DNA from: Galbibacter pacificus
GTDB taxonomy: Bacteria; Bacteroidota; Bacteroidia; Flavobacteriales; Flavobacteriaceae
Length of the DNA stretch: 64,000 nucleotides
NCBI RefSeq assembly: GCF_029603155.1
Contig: NZ_JAPMUA010000002.1
Span: forward strand, 434,001-498,000
Reading direction: 5' to 3'
The notes beneath the pieces are model-generated. The model searched no databases, was not told the origin of the DNA, and worked only from the letters and a program-made list of their open reading frames with translations. Below are positions 9,901 through 18,444 of the stretch, piece after piece (positions within the stretch are counted from its first letter, which is position 1; every line of letters starts with the position of its first letter). The translations under genes and the position numbers were made by a program.

Positions 9901-12900
9901 TGTGTTCGTTAAATATCCTGTCCCAATCGGCAATTACATTTCCATTAAAATAACTAAAAAGTTCTTCAAGGTCCATATCCAATATCTTGGCATATGCTTC
10001 CCAAAGCTTTTTCTCTTTTTCCATTCCTGCAAAGAAATCCATTTGGGTTGGAACATCGTCACCATCAAAAACAATGCTGATAAAATTCTTAAATACATTT
10101 ACCCCATTGGATCCATCAAAATTAACACGGATACATTGAGCGGGAGGAACAGTTTCATAATTAGCATCCAAGGTCATAAACATATCAAATATCTGTCCCC
10201 GGGTTAAAACTTCGGTAGTTGTGGTATTCCTTTTTATACTTGGGCCTTTTGCAGCACAGGGAACCACTGCCCCCACAATGGTGTCTTTGATGTTTTGGCG
10301 TATGGTGCCCGGTACATCTACACCCGCATCTACAGTTACCTTTGTTTTTATTACGGGGAAAGACAGGATTCTGTCAAACCGGGTTTTGGGCCTTGGAATA
10401 TGGATATTCAGTTTCATATATCCGGTAAGTTCTGTTATAACTTCATCGGCATAGGTCTGGTCTGGAAAATCTACCCTTGCGTAATTTGTTTTTATGCGTT
10501 CGTTGGCATCAAAAGCTTTTAATAAAGGGTGCTGTCTCCTTAAAAAAGAAAATGTCCTTAAATATGTATTTGAAGGAATTGGCAATAGGTTCTGTGCCAA
10601 AATGTCTTTCCATTTATGAATGTTTTCTGTTGAAAAATTGGTCATTAACAAGGGCACGAACACACACTCTTCTACATGGCTGAGCTCTTGGTATATTGCA
10701 TAATGCCTCAACACTTCAAAATACATCATGGTAAGGGAATGGCAATGGTTATGGTTGGCAATGGTCTCGGCCGTTACACCATAGTCTTGCCCTTCGGTAA
10801 CCGTTGTTACCACAGATGCATTTAATTGCCTGTAGCTTTCTGCATTTTGCATTAACGATTGCCTTAGCTTTTCCCCAAAAAACTGAGAGATATTCCTTGA
10901 ACTGTTTTGAGAGGCAGACGAATTTGAATTTGAAAAACCTCCGGCAACCCCCAAAGACGCACCAATGCCGCCGTAGGAAACCCCAACGCCCAAACCTGCC
11001 GACATTCCCGAGGTATGGGCCTTGCTCCTACCGCTCATGTTTTCGTTAATACCCCCACTTAATTGATCGGTAATGAAGCGGTCGCTAATCAATTCTGCCG
11101 AAAGGCTCTCTCCTTGTGAGATGGATTGCGACTCGGCACCGGAAAGGGAATGAGATGACTCAAATACCACAATTTGTTTTTTCTGCCCGGGCGCCAATGG
11201 CAACGAATATACCAAATCTCCCAACGAGTAACCATCGGCTTTAAAAACCGATTTATAATGAAGTATATGCCCCGTAGCCACCGTAACAGCTTGGTACATG
11301 GACAGGTTTTCTTTGGCATCGGGGGCGTCTTCCCAGCGAATTGGGTTGTCCAGGTCTACTTCTTTCCGGTCAAGCGTTTTTCTTCCGCCTACTAAATTGT
11401 ACTGTATTTTTCCCCGGAAATTTACTTTTTGCAACACATAATTTGCCACTTCGGGGTCGGATATGCGCACAATGGCATTGTAACTATATTCGCGTAGGGT
11501 TCTATTTGGGGTGGAAAGGTTGATGCAGGAACCGCCAATATCCTGGGTATACTCGTCTGAATTAATAAGATCTGCCTGGTCGGGCAGTCTCTTTGCCTTT
11601 TTGGTAGCATGGCAATCGCAATCATCGTGTTCGTCGGTTTCGGTATTGGTTACCACCACTTCTTCATCTATTAAAAGCAAGAAAATAAAATCGTCTGAAA
11701 TGGTTTCGTTGGAATCATCGGGATTTACAACCAAATCTACCGGACTACTTGGCATTAACGATACCATTGCCTGGGCCTCTATATAATCGCCATAAGGATA
11801 ATCCAACGAAAAGTTCCCCGATTTATCGGTGGTTGCAGAACCTACTATCCTGTAAAGTTCGTCGCCGTCTTTTTTTGCCTGAACAATTACCGTAAGCTCG
11901 TTTAAATTATACTTATCTCCATTCTGAAGCACTTTTCCACGCAACCGTTTGGTACTTTTTGGTTTTCCGGTTTGCGGATCTACTTCAATGGTACCGGCGG
12001 GGTATTTGCGTATTTTTATATCGAGGTTTTGAAGCTCGTCGTTATCTTTATTGAATTTTTCTTCCCAAAGAACTGCACCATCGTACCCTTTTACCTTTAC
12101 CGAAACTGGCCCGGAGATATTATTGGTCAATAATGGTTCGTCATCATTAAAGTTAAAATCAATGGTATTATCGTCAATGGTATTTCCTGCTTCGGTCCAA
12201 TTGTATTTTAAAATCTTGGGGGTTCCGTTTACCTGTAAATATTCGACCGACAAATCGTAAAAATCCAAATCCCCCTGAACTACTTCTTCTTCTGAAATAA
12301 TTTCCAGTTTTCCACCAATGGTCAAGGTTTGAATTTCAGGAATAGCAATGGGGAAATCGAACAATTTGTTGAAATTTTCCTTTAAATAATCAAAAAATTC
12401 TTTGCTGATGTTATATTCGGTTTTTTTAAGGAAATCGGCCAATTGCGTGTATCCAATAGTAAATTCGGCTTCGGTTAGTTTTGGGTGCTCGCCATTAAGA
12501 TCTACAAGAATTTGTATGAAATTAAGCACAAAATCATCAGAAACATTCCTTTCTGGATAAATGGCATCAAAAATATATTTAAACAGCTCGTAAGCTTCTT
12601 TATTTATTATAAAAACACGTTTATTGTATTGATCGGCCAAGTTGGCAAGCCCTTTTACGTTTAGTGCATCTTTCTTTTTAGAGTTAATGTCGCCATAAGT
12701 GCTTAGAAATCTTGCATATTCTTCTTGATGGTATTTTCTGTCAAAATCAGACGAATAAAGCGACTTCAAATAATAAATCCCTTCAAATTCCTTGGTAGAA
12801 ATAACCTGATTTAAATCGTCCTTGGTCGTAATGGTAAACTTGAACGAATAATCGTTGATATTAACGCCCTCTTCTTTTAAAATATCTATAAAATGATATA

Positions 12901-13147
12901 GGAAAAACCCGTAAATGTCCTCCATTTCCGTTCCTGTCAATTTATTTAACGGCACGTTTACTTTATACGTTTCGTCTTCAACATCATGCGAAACCTTAAA
13001 AGATTCGAAACCGCTTGCGTAACGGAAAATCTGACTCCGACTAATGTTATACGAAAATTTCGGGATATTTACTTCAATTATAATACTATTGAATTCTGGT
13101 TGACGGTTATCGCCTTCTGATGTGAAACTGAATTGAACGGAAGCCAT
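6998..13147 (-). CDS. Giant multidomain protein with C-terminal papain/C39-like protease and DUF2272 domains
   Basis: The likely start is ATG at 13147 (MASVQF; 2049 residues), preceded by the A+T-rich leader typical of this phylum. An in-frame ATG at 13180 would add 11 residues. No signal peptide, membrane helix or T9SS C-terminal domain is visible. Reading along: about 270 residues unrecognised; a beta-rich part with a CnaB/carboxypeptidase-regulatory-like fold at about 399-460; a Cys/His cluster (HDDCDCH, near 505); a Ser/Gly-rich stretch at about 660-750; a conserved-looking NHNHCHSLTMMYFEVLRHY block near 797-816; a Pro/Thr then Gln-rich linker at about 1372-1570. A cysteine protease-like domain follows, with Cys1581 (MGCWATVATMM), His1681 (SPHALLLFG) and Asn1704 (FINPQDG). 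Last is a DUF2272 domain (about 1755-2049; WSAAFISYLL, SSHVDVVVE). It could process or cross-link protein, or cleave peptidoglycan. The function is unknown. Confidence 0.85.
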   Translation of the reverse strand: MASVQFSFTSEGDNRQPEFNSIIIEVNIPKFSYNISRSQIFRYASGFESFKVSHDVEDETYKVNVPLNKLTGTEMEDIYGFFLYHFIDILKEEGVNINDYSFKFTITTKDDLNQVISTKEFEGIYYLKSLYSSDFDRKYHQEEYARFLSTYGDINSKKKDALNVKGLANLADQYNKRVFIINKEAYELFKYIFDAIYPERNVSDDFVLNFIQILVDLNGEHPKLTEAEFTIGYTQLADFLKKTEYNISKEFFDYLKENFNKLFDFPIAIPEIQTLTIGGKLEIISEEEVVQGDLDFYDLSVEYLQVNGTPKILKYNWTEAGNTIDDNTIDFNFNDDEPLLTNNISGPVSVKVKGYDGAVLWEEKFNKDNDELQNLDIKIRKYPAGTIEVDPQTGKPKSTKRLRGKVLQNGDKYNLNELTVIVQAKKDGDELYRIVGSATTDKSGNFSLDYPYGDYIEAQAMVSLMPSSPVDLVVNPDDSNETISDDFIFLLLIDEEVVVTNTETDEHDDCDCHATKKAKRLPDQADLINSDEYTQDIGGSCINLSTPNRTLREYSYNAIVRISDPEVANYVLQKVNFRGKIQYNLVGGRKTLDRKEVDLDNPIRWEDAPDAKENLSMYQAVTVATGHILHYKSVFKADGYSLGDLVYSLPLAPGQKKQIVVFESSHSLSGAESQSISQGESLSAELISDRFITDQLSGGINENMSGRSKAHTSGMSAGLGVGVSYGGIGASLGVAGGFSNSNSSASQNSSRNISQFFGEKLRQSLMQNAESYRQLNASVVTTVTEGQDYGVTAETIANHNHCHSLTMMYFEVLRHYAIYQELSHVEECVFVPLLMTNFSTENIHKWKDILAQNLLPIPSNTYLRTFSFLRRQHPLLKAFDANERIKTNYARVDFPDQTYADEVITELTGYMKLNIHIPRPKTRFDRILSFPVIKTKVTVDAGVDVPGTIRQNIKDTIVGAVVPCAAKGPSIKRNTTTTEVLTRGQIFDMFMTLDANYETVPPAQCIRVNFDGSNGVNVFKNFISIVFDGDDVPTQMDFFAGMEKEKKLWEAYAKILDMDLEELFSYFNGNVIADWDRIFNEHIAPQIVSNLIKDNIGSGGARVSITPLGDVDLTEEQKYKGGNRILKYYIKDNGLPTNKTRKSIDEIEIDFTSPLTGEYHDLFFNYVTFKLDSIQINYRSDYHSSTLVNRRLVNDLHDDVPNINTPLNSLEKKNPRKEDEYLVNELIEHLNSNLEHYNKILWSNLDPDRRYMLLDGFNIQTYTSTGHKSVMRSLASVVKNELTTITGNSLVFPVAEGYRVGRNNMLEEIGDNVFIETSLFDYYKPLTPIPPYRVSVPTRGVFMEAIQGNCDACEMVKENSSQDWDKFRTEEPTSIAPVVTPTPTVTEYKPEYKDFATPMVNIQNAPDAPAPGAGLSQLSELLGKSGVFNDITGLAGNQENAMKTYLSNQENAKAFAEMAKSLATQQHNTQNSQNIADGISQARRDGNISDEDAQNLTRQHLQQQIDGGESARETQQFEREQSRPSLSQTASDAVNRGQSVQAQRTDADGTHESISVRPPEGSQPVNVNYTVEGLIQPSMGCWATVATMMMNWKLHSSNPIPEILRMAGENLTPPNENYYVTMFDNATGLAASEKNQFISALNMQAMPPASYTIQQYYEWLSNYGPLWITIDADPTGGFSPHALLLFGMSGDLNNPDDVTFKFINPQDGQEQFEYFDDFIEMFEQMATDNSGDLFLQVVRFNERLSLVSEGQASGAGNQWDIPADTVMNFAIQVAHDEFNTWWTGGLLDNNNDGIEKVTEYWLPFYSVSGAESTARQTEPSQVAWSAAFISYLLLRGYLHAVVANYPELATHNGLDLEDYNTLSNTQKRTLLRHAKDNLERLGIFKAGGNHVRYIAQSMQLQHNSITLLDPTTEPVQLGDLILNGRDGATYSINGNGRISPSSGSSHVDVVVEIIQIEDANFARLVGGNTTNTSDRVAYKLRPLDSAGRLINESSLNDVPMDALGQNVRDHMSALSSGYYSISDVSGIIEGANAYERIIIGETNIIARFT

Positions 13148-13302
13148 AATATATTTGTTTAGTTTATTTTGATCGAACAAATTTTAAAAAAGAGCAGTGT
13201 TAAAAACGGGGTCGGGTTTTTAAAAAAAATGTAGTAGTAGAAATAGTTTAGGCAAACTTTTCTTTTTGAACATTACGAATGTATGCAACTTAAAAAGACT
13301 AT

Positions 13303-13317
13303 GTAACAGGGTGTTAC
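13303..13317. promoter_or_regulatory. Candidate operator between the giant gene and the pseudouridine synthase
   Basis: GTAACA-GGG-TGTTAC is a perfect 6-bp inverted repeat around three bases, in the 271-bp divergent intergenic region. A second symmetric site, TTCC-TAG-GGAA, lies at 13337-13347, inside a run of short G/C blocks (GGGATTTTTCC, GGGAAGAACCCC). The rest of this region is A+T-rich. The spacing fits regulator sites controlling one or both divergent genes. No matching regulator gene is adjacent. Confidence 0.45.
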
Positions 13318-13418
13318 CTATTTAAAAAAGGGATTTTTCCTAGGGAAGAACCCCGTACTGGATATTTTTAGTAATTTCGGCGTAAGTTTTTAACATAAAA
13401 GCTCAGTTTTTACTTAAA

Positions 13419-14009
13419 ATGGCAAAATCCCACACACATTTTAAACTTTACAAACCATATGGTTACATAAGTCAAATGTACAGTAACGATGAGCGCCAAG
13501 CCCGCAAAAAGCGTTTTTTAAAAGACCTGTACAATTTCCCGGATGGAATTATGCCCATTGGAAGGCTCGATGAAAAATCGGAAGGGCTTTTACTGATGAC
13601 TACAGACGGAAAGCTAAGCAACACCGTTAACCAAAGCGGCATTGAAAAAGAATATTATACCTTGGTTGATGGTGCCATTACCAATGAAGCCATTGAAACC
13701 TTGTGCAACGGCGTTAAAATTGGGGTAAAAGGGGAGAAATACTTAACAAAACCTTGTAAGGCAAAGCAAATTGATACTCCTTCCCTACCAACCCGGAAAA
13801 AGAAAATACGCGATGAACGCCACGGACCAACCACTTGGATAAGTATTACAATTACCGAAGGAAAATTCCGCCAAGTGCGAAAAATGACTTCTGCGGTGGG
13901 GTTCCCTACCCTGCGGCTAGTACGTGTACGCATTGGTGATATTTATTTAGAAAACTTACAGCCCGGCGATGTGGAAACGCTTAGTTCCATTGCATCCGCT
14001 GTAATCTAA
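13419..14009 (+). CDS. rluE: 23S rRNA pseudouridine synthase, RsuA/RluE type
   Basis: 196 residues, the length of the short RluE/RluB/RsuA-type synthases that lack an S4 domain. The catalytic motif is GRLDEKSEGLLLMTTDG with Asp51 as nucleophile. It is followed by KEYYTLVDG, the ITEGKFRQVRKM motif and the LRLVRVRIGDIYLENL ending typical of the family. RluE modifies U2457 of E. coli 23S rRNA; the exact site here is inferred from length and motifs. The last 29 bp overlap the 3' end of the convergent P-type ATPase gene. Confidence 0.88.
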   Translation: MAKSHTHFKLYKPYGYISQMYSNDERQARKKRFLKDLYNFPDGIMPIGRLDEKSEGLLLMTTDGKLSNTVNQSGIEKEYYTLVDGAITNEAIETLCNGVKIGVKGEKYLTKPCKAKQIDTPSLPTRKKKIRDERHGPTTWISITITEGKFRQVRKMTSAVGFPTLRLVRVRIGDIYLENLQPGDVETLSSIASAVI

Positions 14010-15951
14010 TTGCATTTAAAATTGCCAAAAAGGCAACGCCAACGTCGGCAAAAACGGCTTCCCACATGGTAGCAATGCCGCCAGCTCCCATTATCAAGAC
14101 AATAAGTTTTATGCCAAATGCCAAAATTATATTTTGCCAAACAATTTTTCGTGTGGATTTACCAATTTTTATGGCCGTTGAAATCTTGGAAGGCTGATCG
14201 GTTTGTATAATTACATCGGCGGTTTCTATGGCTACGTCGCTTCCCAGTCCGCCCATGGCTATTCCAACATCGCTGGCCGCTAATACAGGTGCATCGTTAA
14301 TGCCATCGCCAACAAAGGCAACTTTGGTATTGACTTCTTTTTTAAGGATTTCTACTTCTTGCAATTTATCTTCGGGCAATAACCCGCCTTTGGCCGCATC
14401 AATTTTTAACTGCGAAGCTACTTTTTGCGTAATGCTATTTTTGTCTCCGGAGAGCATCATTATTTTTTGAATGCCAACGTTGTGCAATCCGGAAATTGTT
14501 TTCGCGGCATCTTCTTTTACCTCGTCTGCAATAACAACCAAGCCCGCATATTGAGCGTCAATAGCAACAAAAACTACGGTCTCCACAATAGTTTCAACAT
14601 CTTTAGGTAAAGCAATTTTATGGGCTTTCATTAACTCTTTGTTCCCCGCCAATACAACTTTATTGTTTACAGTTCCTTTTAGGCCTTTTCCAGAGATTTC
14701 TTCAACTTGGGTGGCCTTGTACAAGTCGGTTTTCAGATTGTAACTACTAATTGCTTTTGCTATTGGGTGCGTAGATTGTTTTTCCAGTGCAATTAAATAA
14801 TTCATAAACTCATCTTCAGGCAGTTCTTCTGGTTTTATCTGCTGAATATTAAAAACACCATGCGTAACGGTGCCCGTTTTGTCCATTACCACCGTATTGA
14901 TTGTTGTAATGGCATCTAAATAGGAAGCACCTTTGAATAAAATTCCGTTTTTGGAAGCCGCTCCCAATCCGCCAAAATAACCAAGCGGAATGGAAATTAC
15001 CAGGGCACACGGGCAAGAAATTACCAAAAAAATAAGTGCCCGGTACAACCAGTCTTCAAAAACATAAGAAGAAACAAAAAAGTACGGAATAAAAGTGAGT
15101 CCAATCGCCGCAAACACTACAATGGGCGTATAAATACGTGCAAATTTTCTGATGAACAATTCGGTTTTGGACTTTCTGGCCGTTGCGTTTTCTACCATTT
15201 CCAGAATGCGTGCCACAGAACTGTCTTTAAATGCTTTTGTAGCTTCAATTTCTATAACATTTTCCAAATTGATACTTCCAGCAAAAACCTTCTCCCCCTT
15301 TTTTAGGGCATCAGGCTTACTTTCACCAGTAATTGCAGCAGTGTTTACAGAAGCTTTATCGGTTGACAAAACCCCGTCCAACGGAATTTTCTCACCTACT
15401 TTTACTTGAATTTTCTCGCCAACTTCAACCTTCTCCGGATTAACGGTGCTGTAATTGCCGTTCCTAAATACAGTGGCCGCTTGAGGGCGCACGTCCAGCA
15501 ACGCCTTTATGTTTCCGCGGGCACGGTTTACGGCAGCACTCTGGAACAGTTCGCCAACCGTATAAAAAAGCATGACCGCGACGCCTTCGGGATATTCGCC
15601 TATGGCAAAAGCTCCCAAAGTTGCAATGGTCATTAAAAAAAACTCGGTAAATACATCGCCTTTTTTAATACTGTTTATGCTTTCCTTAATTACAGGAAGT
15701 CCCACGGGAAAATATGCAAGAACGTACCAGGCAATACGTATCCATCCTTTAAAAAAAGAAATATTGAAATAATCCAACAATATTCCCGCAATTAGCATAA
15801 CAAAACTAACAATACCAGGAAGATACGTTTTCAATGCATTTGGGTCGCCGCCATGTTCATGTTCGTGAGAATCATGATTATGGTCGCCGTTTCCACAGCA
15901 ATCCTTTTGCAAGTCTTTCATTTGAATTTTTTCTTTTGAAGCCAATTCCAC
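13981..15951 (-). CDS. Heavy-metal translocating P1B-type ATPase, Zn/Cd/Pb type
   Basis: 656 residues. It has the transport signature Cys313-Pro314-Cys315 (SCPCALVISIPLG), the phosphorylation motif DKTGTVT with Asp357, the STHPIAKA nucleotide-binding HP motif and the GDGINDAPVLA hinge. The membrane residues CPCx4SxP, a Lys in the next-to-last helix (FGIKLIVLIM) and DxG in the last (FADVGVAFL) match the P1B-2 Zn2+/Cd2+/Pb2+ subgroup. In place of an N-terminal HMA domain there is a short Cys/His-rich tail (CC, then HNHDSHEHEH). An alternative start lies at 15921, 10 codons downstream. It exports metal from the cytoplasm. It is convergent with, and overlaps, rluE by 29 bp. Confidence 0.93.
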   Translation of the reverse strand: MELASKEKIQMKDLQKDCCGNGDHNHDSHEHEHGGDPNALKTYLPGIVSFVMLIAGILLDYFNISFFKGWIRIAWYVLAYFPVGLPVIKESINSIKKGDVFTEFFLMTIATLGAFAIGEYPEGVAVMLFYTVGELFQSAAVNRARGNIKALLDVRPQAATVFRNGNYSTVNPEKVEVGEKIQVKVGEKIPLDGVLSTDKASVNTAAITGESKPDALKKGEKVFAGSINLENVIEIEATKAFKDSSVARILEMVENATARKSKTELFIRKFARIYTPIVVFAAIGLTFIPYFFVSSYVFEDWLYRALIFLVISCPCALVISIPLGYFGGLGAASKNGILFKGASYLDAITTINTVVMDKTGTVTHGVFNIQQIKPEELPEDEFMNYLIALEKQSTHPIAKAISSYNLKTDLYKATQVEEISGKGLKGTVNNKVVLAGNKELMKAHKIALPKDVETIVETVVFVAIDAQYAGLVVIADEVKEDAAKTISGLHNVGIQKIMMLSGDKNSITQKVASQLKIDAAKGGLLPEDKLQEVEILKKEVNTKVAFVGDGINDAPVLAASDVGIAMGGLGSDVAIETADVIIQTDQPSKISTAIKIGKSTRKIVWQNIILAFGIKLIVLIMGAGGIATMWEAVFADVGVAFLAILNAIRLQRMQWN

Positions 15952-16025
15952 ACTATTTTATCAATTGAACAACAAATATATACAAGCATGTAGTGCAATG
16001 GAATTGCAAAAGAAGCTGCTTTTTC

Positions 16026-16076
16026 TGAAGCCTTTAAACTAAAAACCTGAAACCAGAAACTTGAAACCCTTAAACT
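16026..16076. repeat. Degenerate intergenic repeat words (AAACCTGAAAC type)
   Basis: A run of near-copies of the word AAACCTGAAAC/AAACTTGAAACC in the gap between the metal ATPase and the MFS gene. The same word recurs at 35084-35106, and its complement (GTTTCAGGTTT-like) near 24714-24727. It has no coding potential. It looks like a short dispersed genomic repeat of unknown origin. Confidence 0.4.
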
Positions 16077-16099
16077 ATTTTAAGTGAAGGCACTTACTT

Positions 16100-17371
16100 T
16101 TATCCTTCCTCGTTTTCACTTTCAGCAATGTCTTTACGCAAGTCCAATTTTCTAAATGCAGGAGAAACAATTCCCGTTGTCAATACCGTAACAAGTGTCA
16201 TTGTACCCCCAAAAACCACGGCTGTTACCGTACCCATTAACCGGGCGGTTAAACCACTTTCAAAGGCACCCAATTCGTTTGAAGAACCTACAAACATAGA
16301 ATTTACCGAAGCCACACGGCCCCGCATGTGGTCTGGAGTACGGAGCTGAAGGATTGTCTGGCGGATAATCATTGAAATACCATCGAAAACCCCGCTAAAG
16401 AACAGCGCCAGTACAGAAACCCAGAACCATGCTGAAAGTCCGAACACAATAATACAAATCCCAAACCCGAATATGGCGCCCAAAAGCTTCATCCCTGCAC
16501 TTTTGTTCAACGGAAAATATGCCGAAGTAAACATGGTTATCAAGGCACCTACGGCCGGTGCGGCACGAAGAATACCAAACCCTTGAGAGCCCACATGCAA
16601 AATATCCTGTGCAAAAACAGGAAGCAGCGCAACTGCCCCGCCAAAAAGAACGGCAATCATATCCAAGGTAATTGCACCAAGGATTATTTTGGTAGTAAAC
16701 ACAAATTTTACGCCTTCGCGTAAGCTTTTAAATACGTTCTCACCAATTTTAGGGTTTAATATTGGTTTTATGGGAATTTGCAACAGATTGACAAAAGCAA
16801 TGAGCGAGAAGCCAAAGATAAGGCACATAGACCAATGCACGCCAATCCAATTAATACTAAAACCTGCCAAAGCAGGTCCCAAAACCGCACCCATTTGCCA
16901 TACCGAACTGCTCCATGTGGCCGCGTTTGGATATACTTTTTTAGGCACGATCAATGAAAATAATGAAAAAATAGTGGGACCTAAAAAGGCACGTACAATA
17001 CCGCCAAGAAACACTAAAAAATAAATGGCATACAACACCAATTTAGTAGACCATCCGCCCACGACGGTAGGCCAAGTAAGCAAAAACAGGCCTAAACTAA
17101 TTACAGAAAAGCCCAAAATACATTTTATCAACAGGTTCCGCTTTTCCTTTTGGTCAACAATATGGCCGGCAAACAATGCCAGCAAAACCGCCGGGATTAC
17201 TTCCATGAGCCCAATAATACCCAGTGAAAGCGGGTCTTTGGTAATGCTGTACACTTCCCATTCTATGACCACAAACTGCATGGACCAGGCAAATACCATG
17301 GCAAACCTAACAATAAGAAATATATTAAACTCTTTGTAACGTAATGCTGCGTAGGGATCGTTCTTTTTCAC
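16100..17371 (-). CDS. MFS transporter (MFS_3 / EntS-like exporter)
   Basis: 423 residues with the 10-12 hydrophobic segments of a major facilitator. The cytoplasmic loop after the second helix carries a signature-like stretch (AGHIVDQKEKRNLLIK), and the late loop RTPDHMRGRVASVNSMFVGSSNELG is characteristic of the MFS_3/EntS branch (enterobactin exporter-like and macrolide-efflux-like proteins). It probably uses the proton gradient to export a small molecule. The substrate cannot be read. It is a single gene with no partner regulator or siderophore genes nearby, so a siderophore role is only one possibility. Confidence 0.88.
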   Translation of the reverse strand: MKKNDPYAALRYKEFNIFLIVRFAMVFAWSMQFVVIEWEVYSITKDPLSLGIIGLMEVIPAVLLALFAGHIVDQKEKRNLLIKCILGFSVISLGLFLLTWPTVVGGWSTKLVLYAIYFLVFLGGIVRAFLGPTIFSLFSLIVPKKVYPNAATWSSSVWQMGAVLGPALAGFSINWIGVHWSMCLIFGFSLIAFVNLLQIPIKPILNPKIGENVFKSLREGVKFVFTTKIILGAITLDMIAVLFGGAVALLPVFAQDILHVGSQGFGILRAAPAVGALITMFTSAYFPLNKSAGMKLLGAIFGFGICIIVFGLSAWFWVSVLALFFSGVFDGISMIIRQTILQLRTPDHMRGRVASVNSMFVGSSNELGAFESGLTARLMGTVTAVVFGGTMTLVTVLTTGIVSPAFRKLDLRKDIAESENEEG

Positions 17372-17462
17372 AAGTAAAATTGTTAAAGAATATTATAAAC
17401 ATTTTAAAAAATAGCAAAGGTACATATATGAAAAACAATTGAGGATGATCTTTACCCTTAAT

Positions 17463-18185
17463 TTATTTTAAACGGCCGTCTATTTTTTCCAGCAATACTT
17501 TACTTTTCTCATTAAACCCTTCCAAAACCGGAATAAAACTTCTATAAATAAGCGCATAATGATACACTACTTTATTTTTATAAATTGGGTCTGCATAAAA
17601 GTAATCGTAACTGTTTTTGTCTATTTCCCCATTGAATAATTTTAAAAACCATGGGTATTTGTCGCTCCATTCCTTCATATTGCTCCGTATATCATCATCT
17701 ATAAAGTTGTGTATCCTGTTTACGTTTTGAATGGATGTAGTATAGAAGTTATTAATTTGGAATACCAAACTGTCTTGATTGGCTTCAGAATAATCGGCAT
17801 ACTCATTTAGGAGGTCGTAGCCCCTCTTATTTATGGTAAACGGATACGAGTTGGTAATTAAATACGGACACGATTTACAATCCATAAATTCTTCTTTTGT
17901 ATACCCATCGTTCATAATCTTCAAAAAATAAGCCTTTTTATCATTATAAGATTTAAGGATTTTATTTGCTTCAATGGTATCGTTTTTAATATCTTCTGCC
18001 ACGATGGCCAATATATTGTTTATATTCTTTTTTTGTTTCCGGTCTTCGTTCCAGTTATTAATGGAGACAGCAATTAATATCCCTACCACCACTAAAATTA
18101 TTTCCCCAAAGGCATATTTAAGGTAATTGACAAGCTTGTCCTTTTTAAGGAATTCTTTCCGTTTGTTTTTGAAGAATTTTATCAT
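17463..18185 (-). CDS. DUF6090-family single-span membrane protein
   Basis: 240 residues. The N-terminus (a basic stretch, then YAFGEIILVVVGILIAVSINNWNED) is the hallmark of the flavobacterial DUF6090 family: a short cytoplasmic basic segment, one transmembrane helix at about residues 25-45, then a charged domain of about 190 residues on the other side. The mature part contains a CKSC pair (MDCKSCPYLI). Function unknown. It is monocistronic, diverging from the OmpA lipoprotein gene across about 260 bp in which I see no further gene. Confidence 0.83.
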   Translation of the reverse strand: MIKFFKNKRKEFLKKDKLVNYLKYAFGEIILVVVGILIAVSINNWNEDRKQKKNINNILAIVAEDIKNDTIEANKILKSYNDKKAYFLKIMNDGYTKEEFMDCKSCPYLITNSYPFTINKRGYDLLNEYADYSEANQDSLVFQINNFYTTSIQNVNRIHNFIDDDIRSNMKEWSDKYPWFLKLFNGEIDKNSYDYFYADPIYKNKVVYHYALIYRSFIPVLEGFNEKSKVLLEKIDGRLK

Positions 18186-18444
18186 TTAAGCGGATTTGTA
18201 TTTAAAAAAGTCTAAAAAATTACGATAAAAACGAATTGGCAAGTTAAGATATTTCTTATAACCTTAATGCGGGAAAACCAAAAATTAATTACTTGAAAAA
18301 CATATTCTTATACAAGGTCCAGCGTTGGTTTTACATCGATAAAAAGCAGGATACTTCAGTTGAATTGTATCATTTTAACTTTTTTTTAATAATCTATTTT
18401 ATGCATACAACCGTAGATATATCAGAATCACTTAAAATAACATT

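Noticed and set aside
16100..17371. MFS transporter as a siderophore exporter
   Set aside because: The family resemblance to EntS is real, but no siderophore synthesis or uptake genes are nearby, and the menF gene belongs to menaquinone synthesis.
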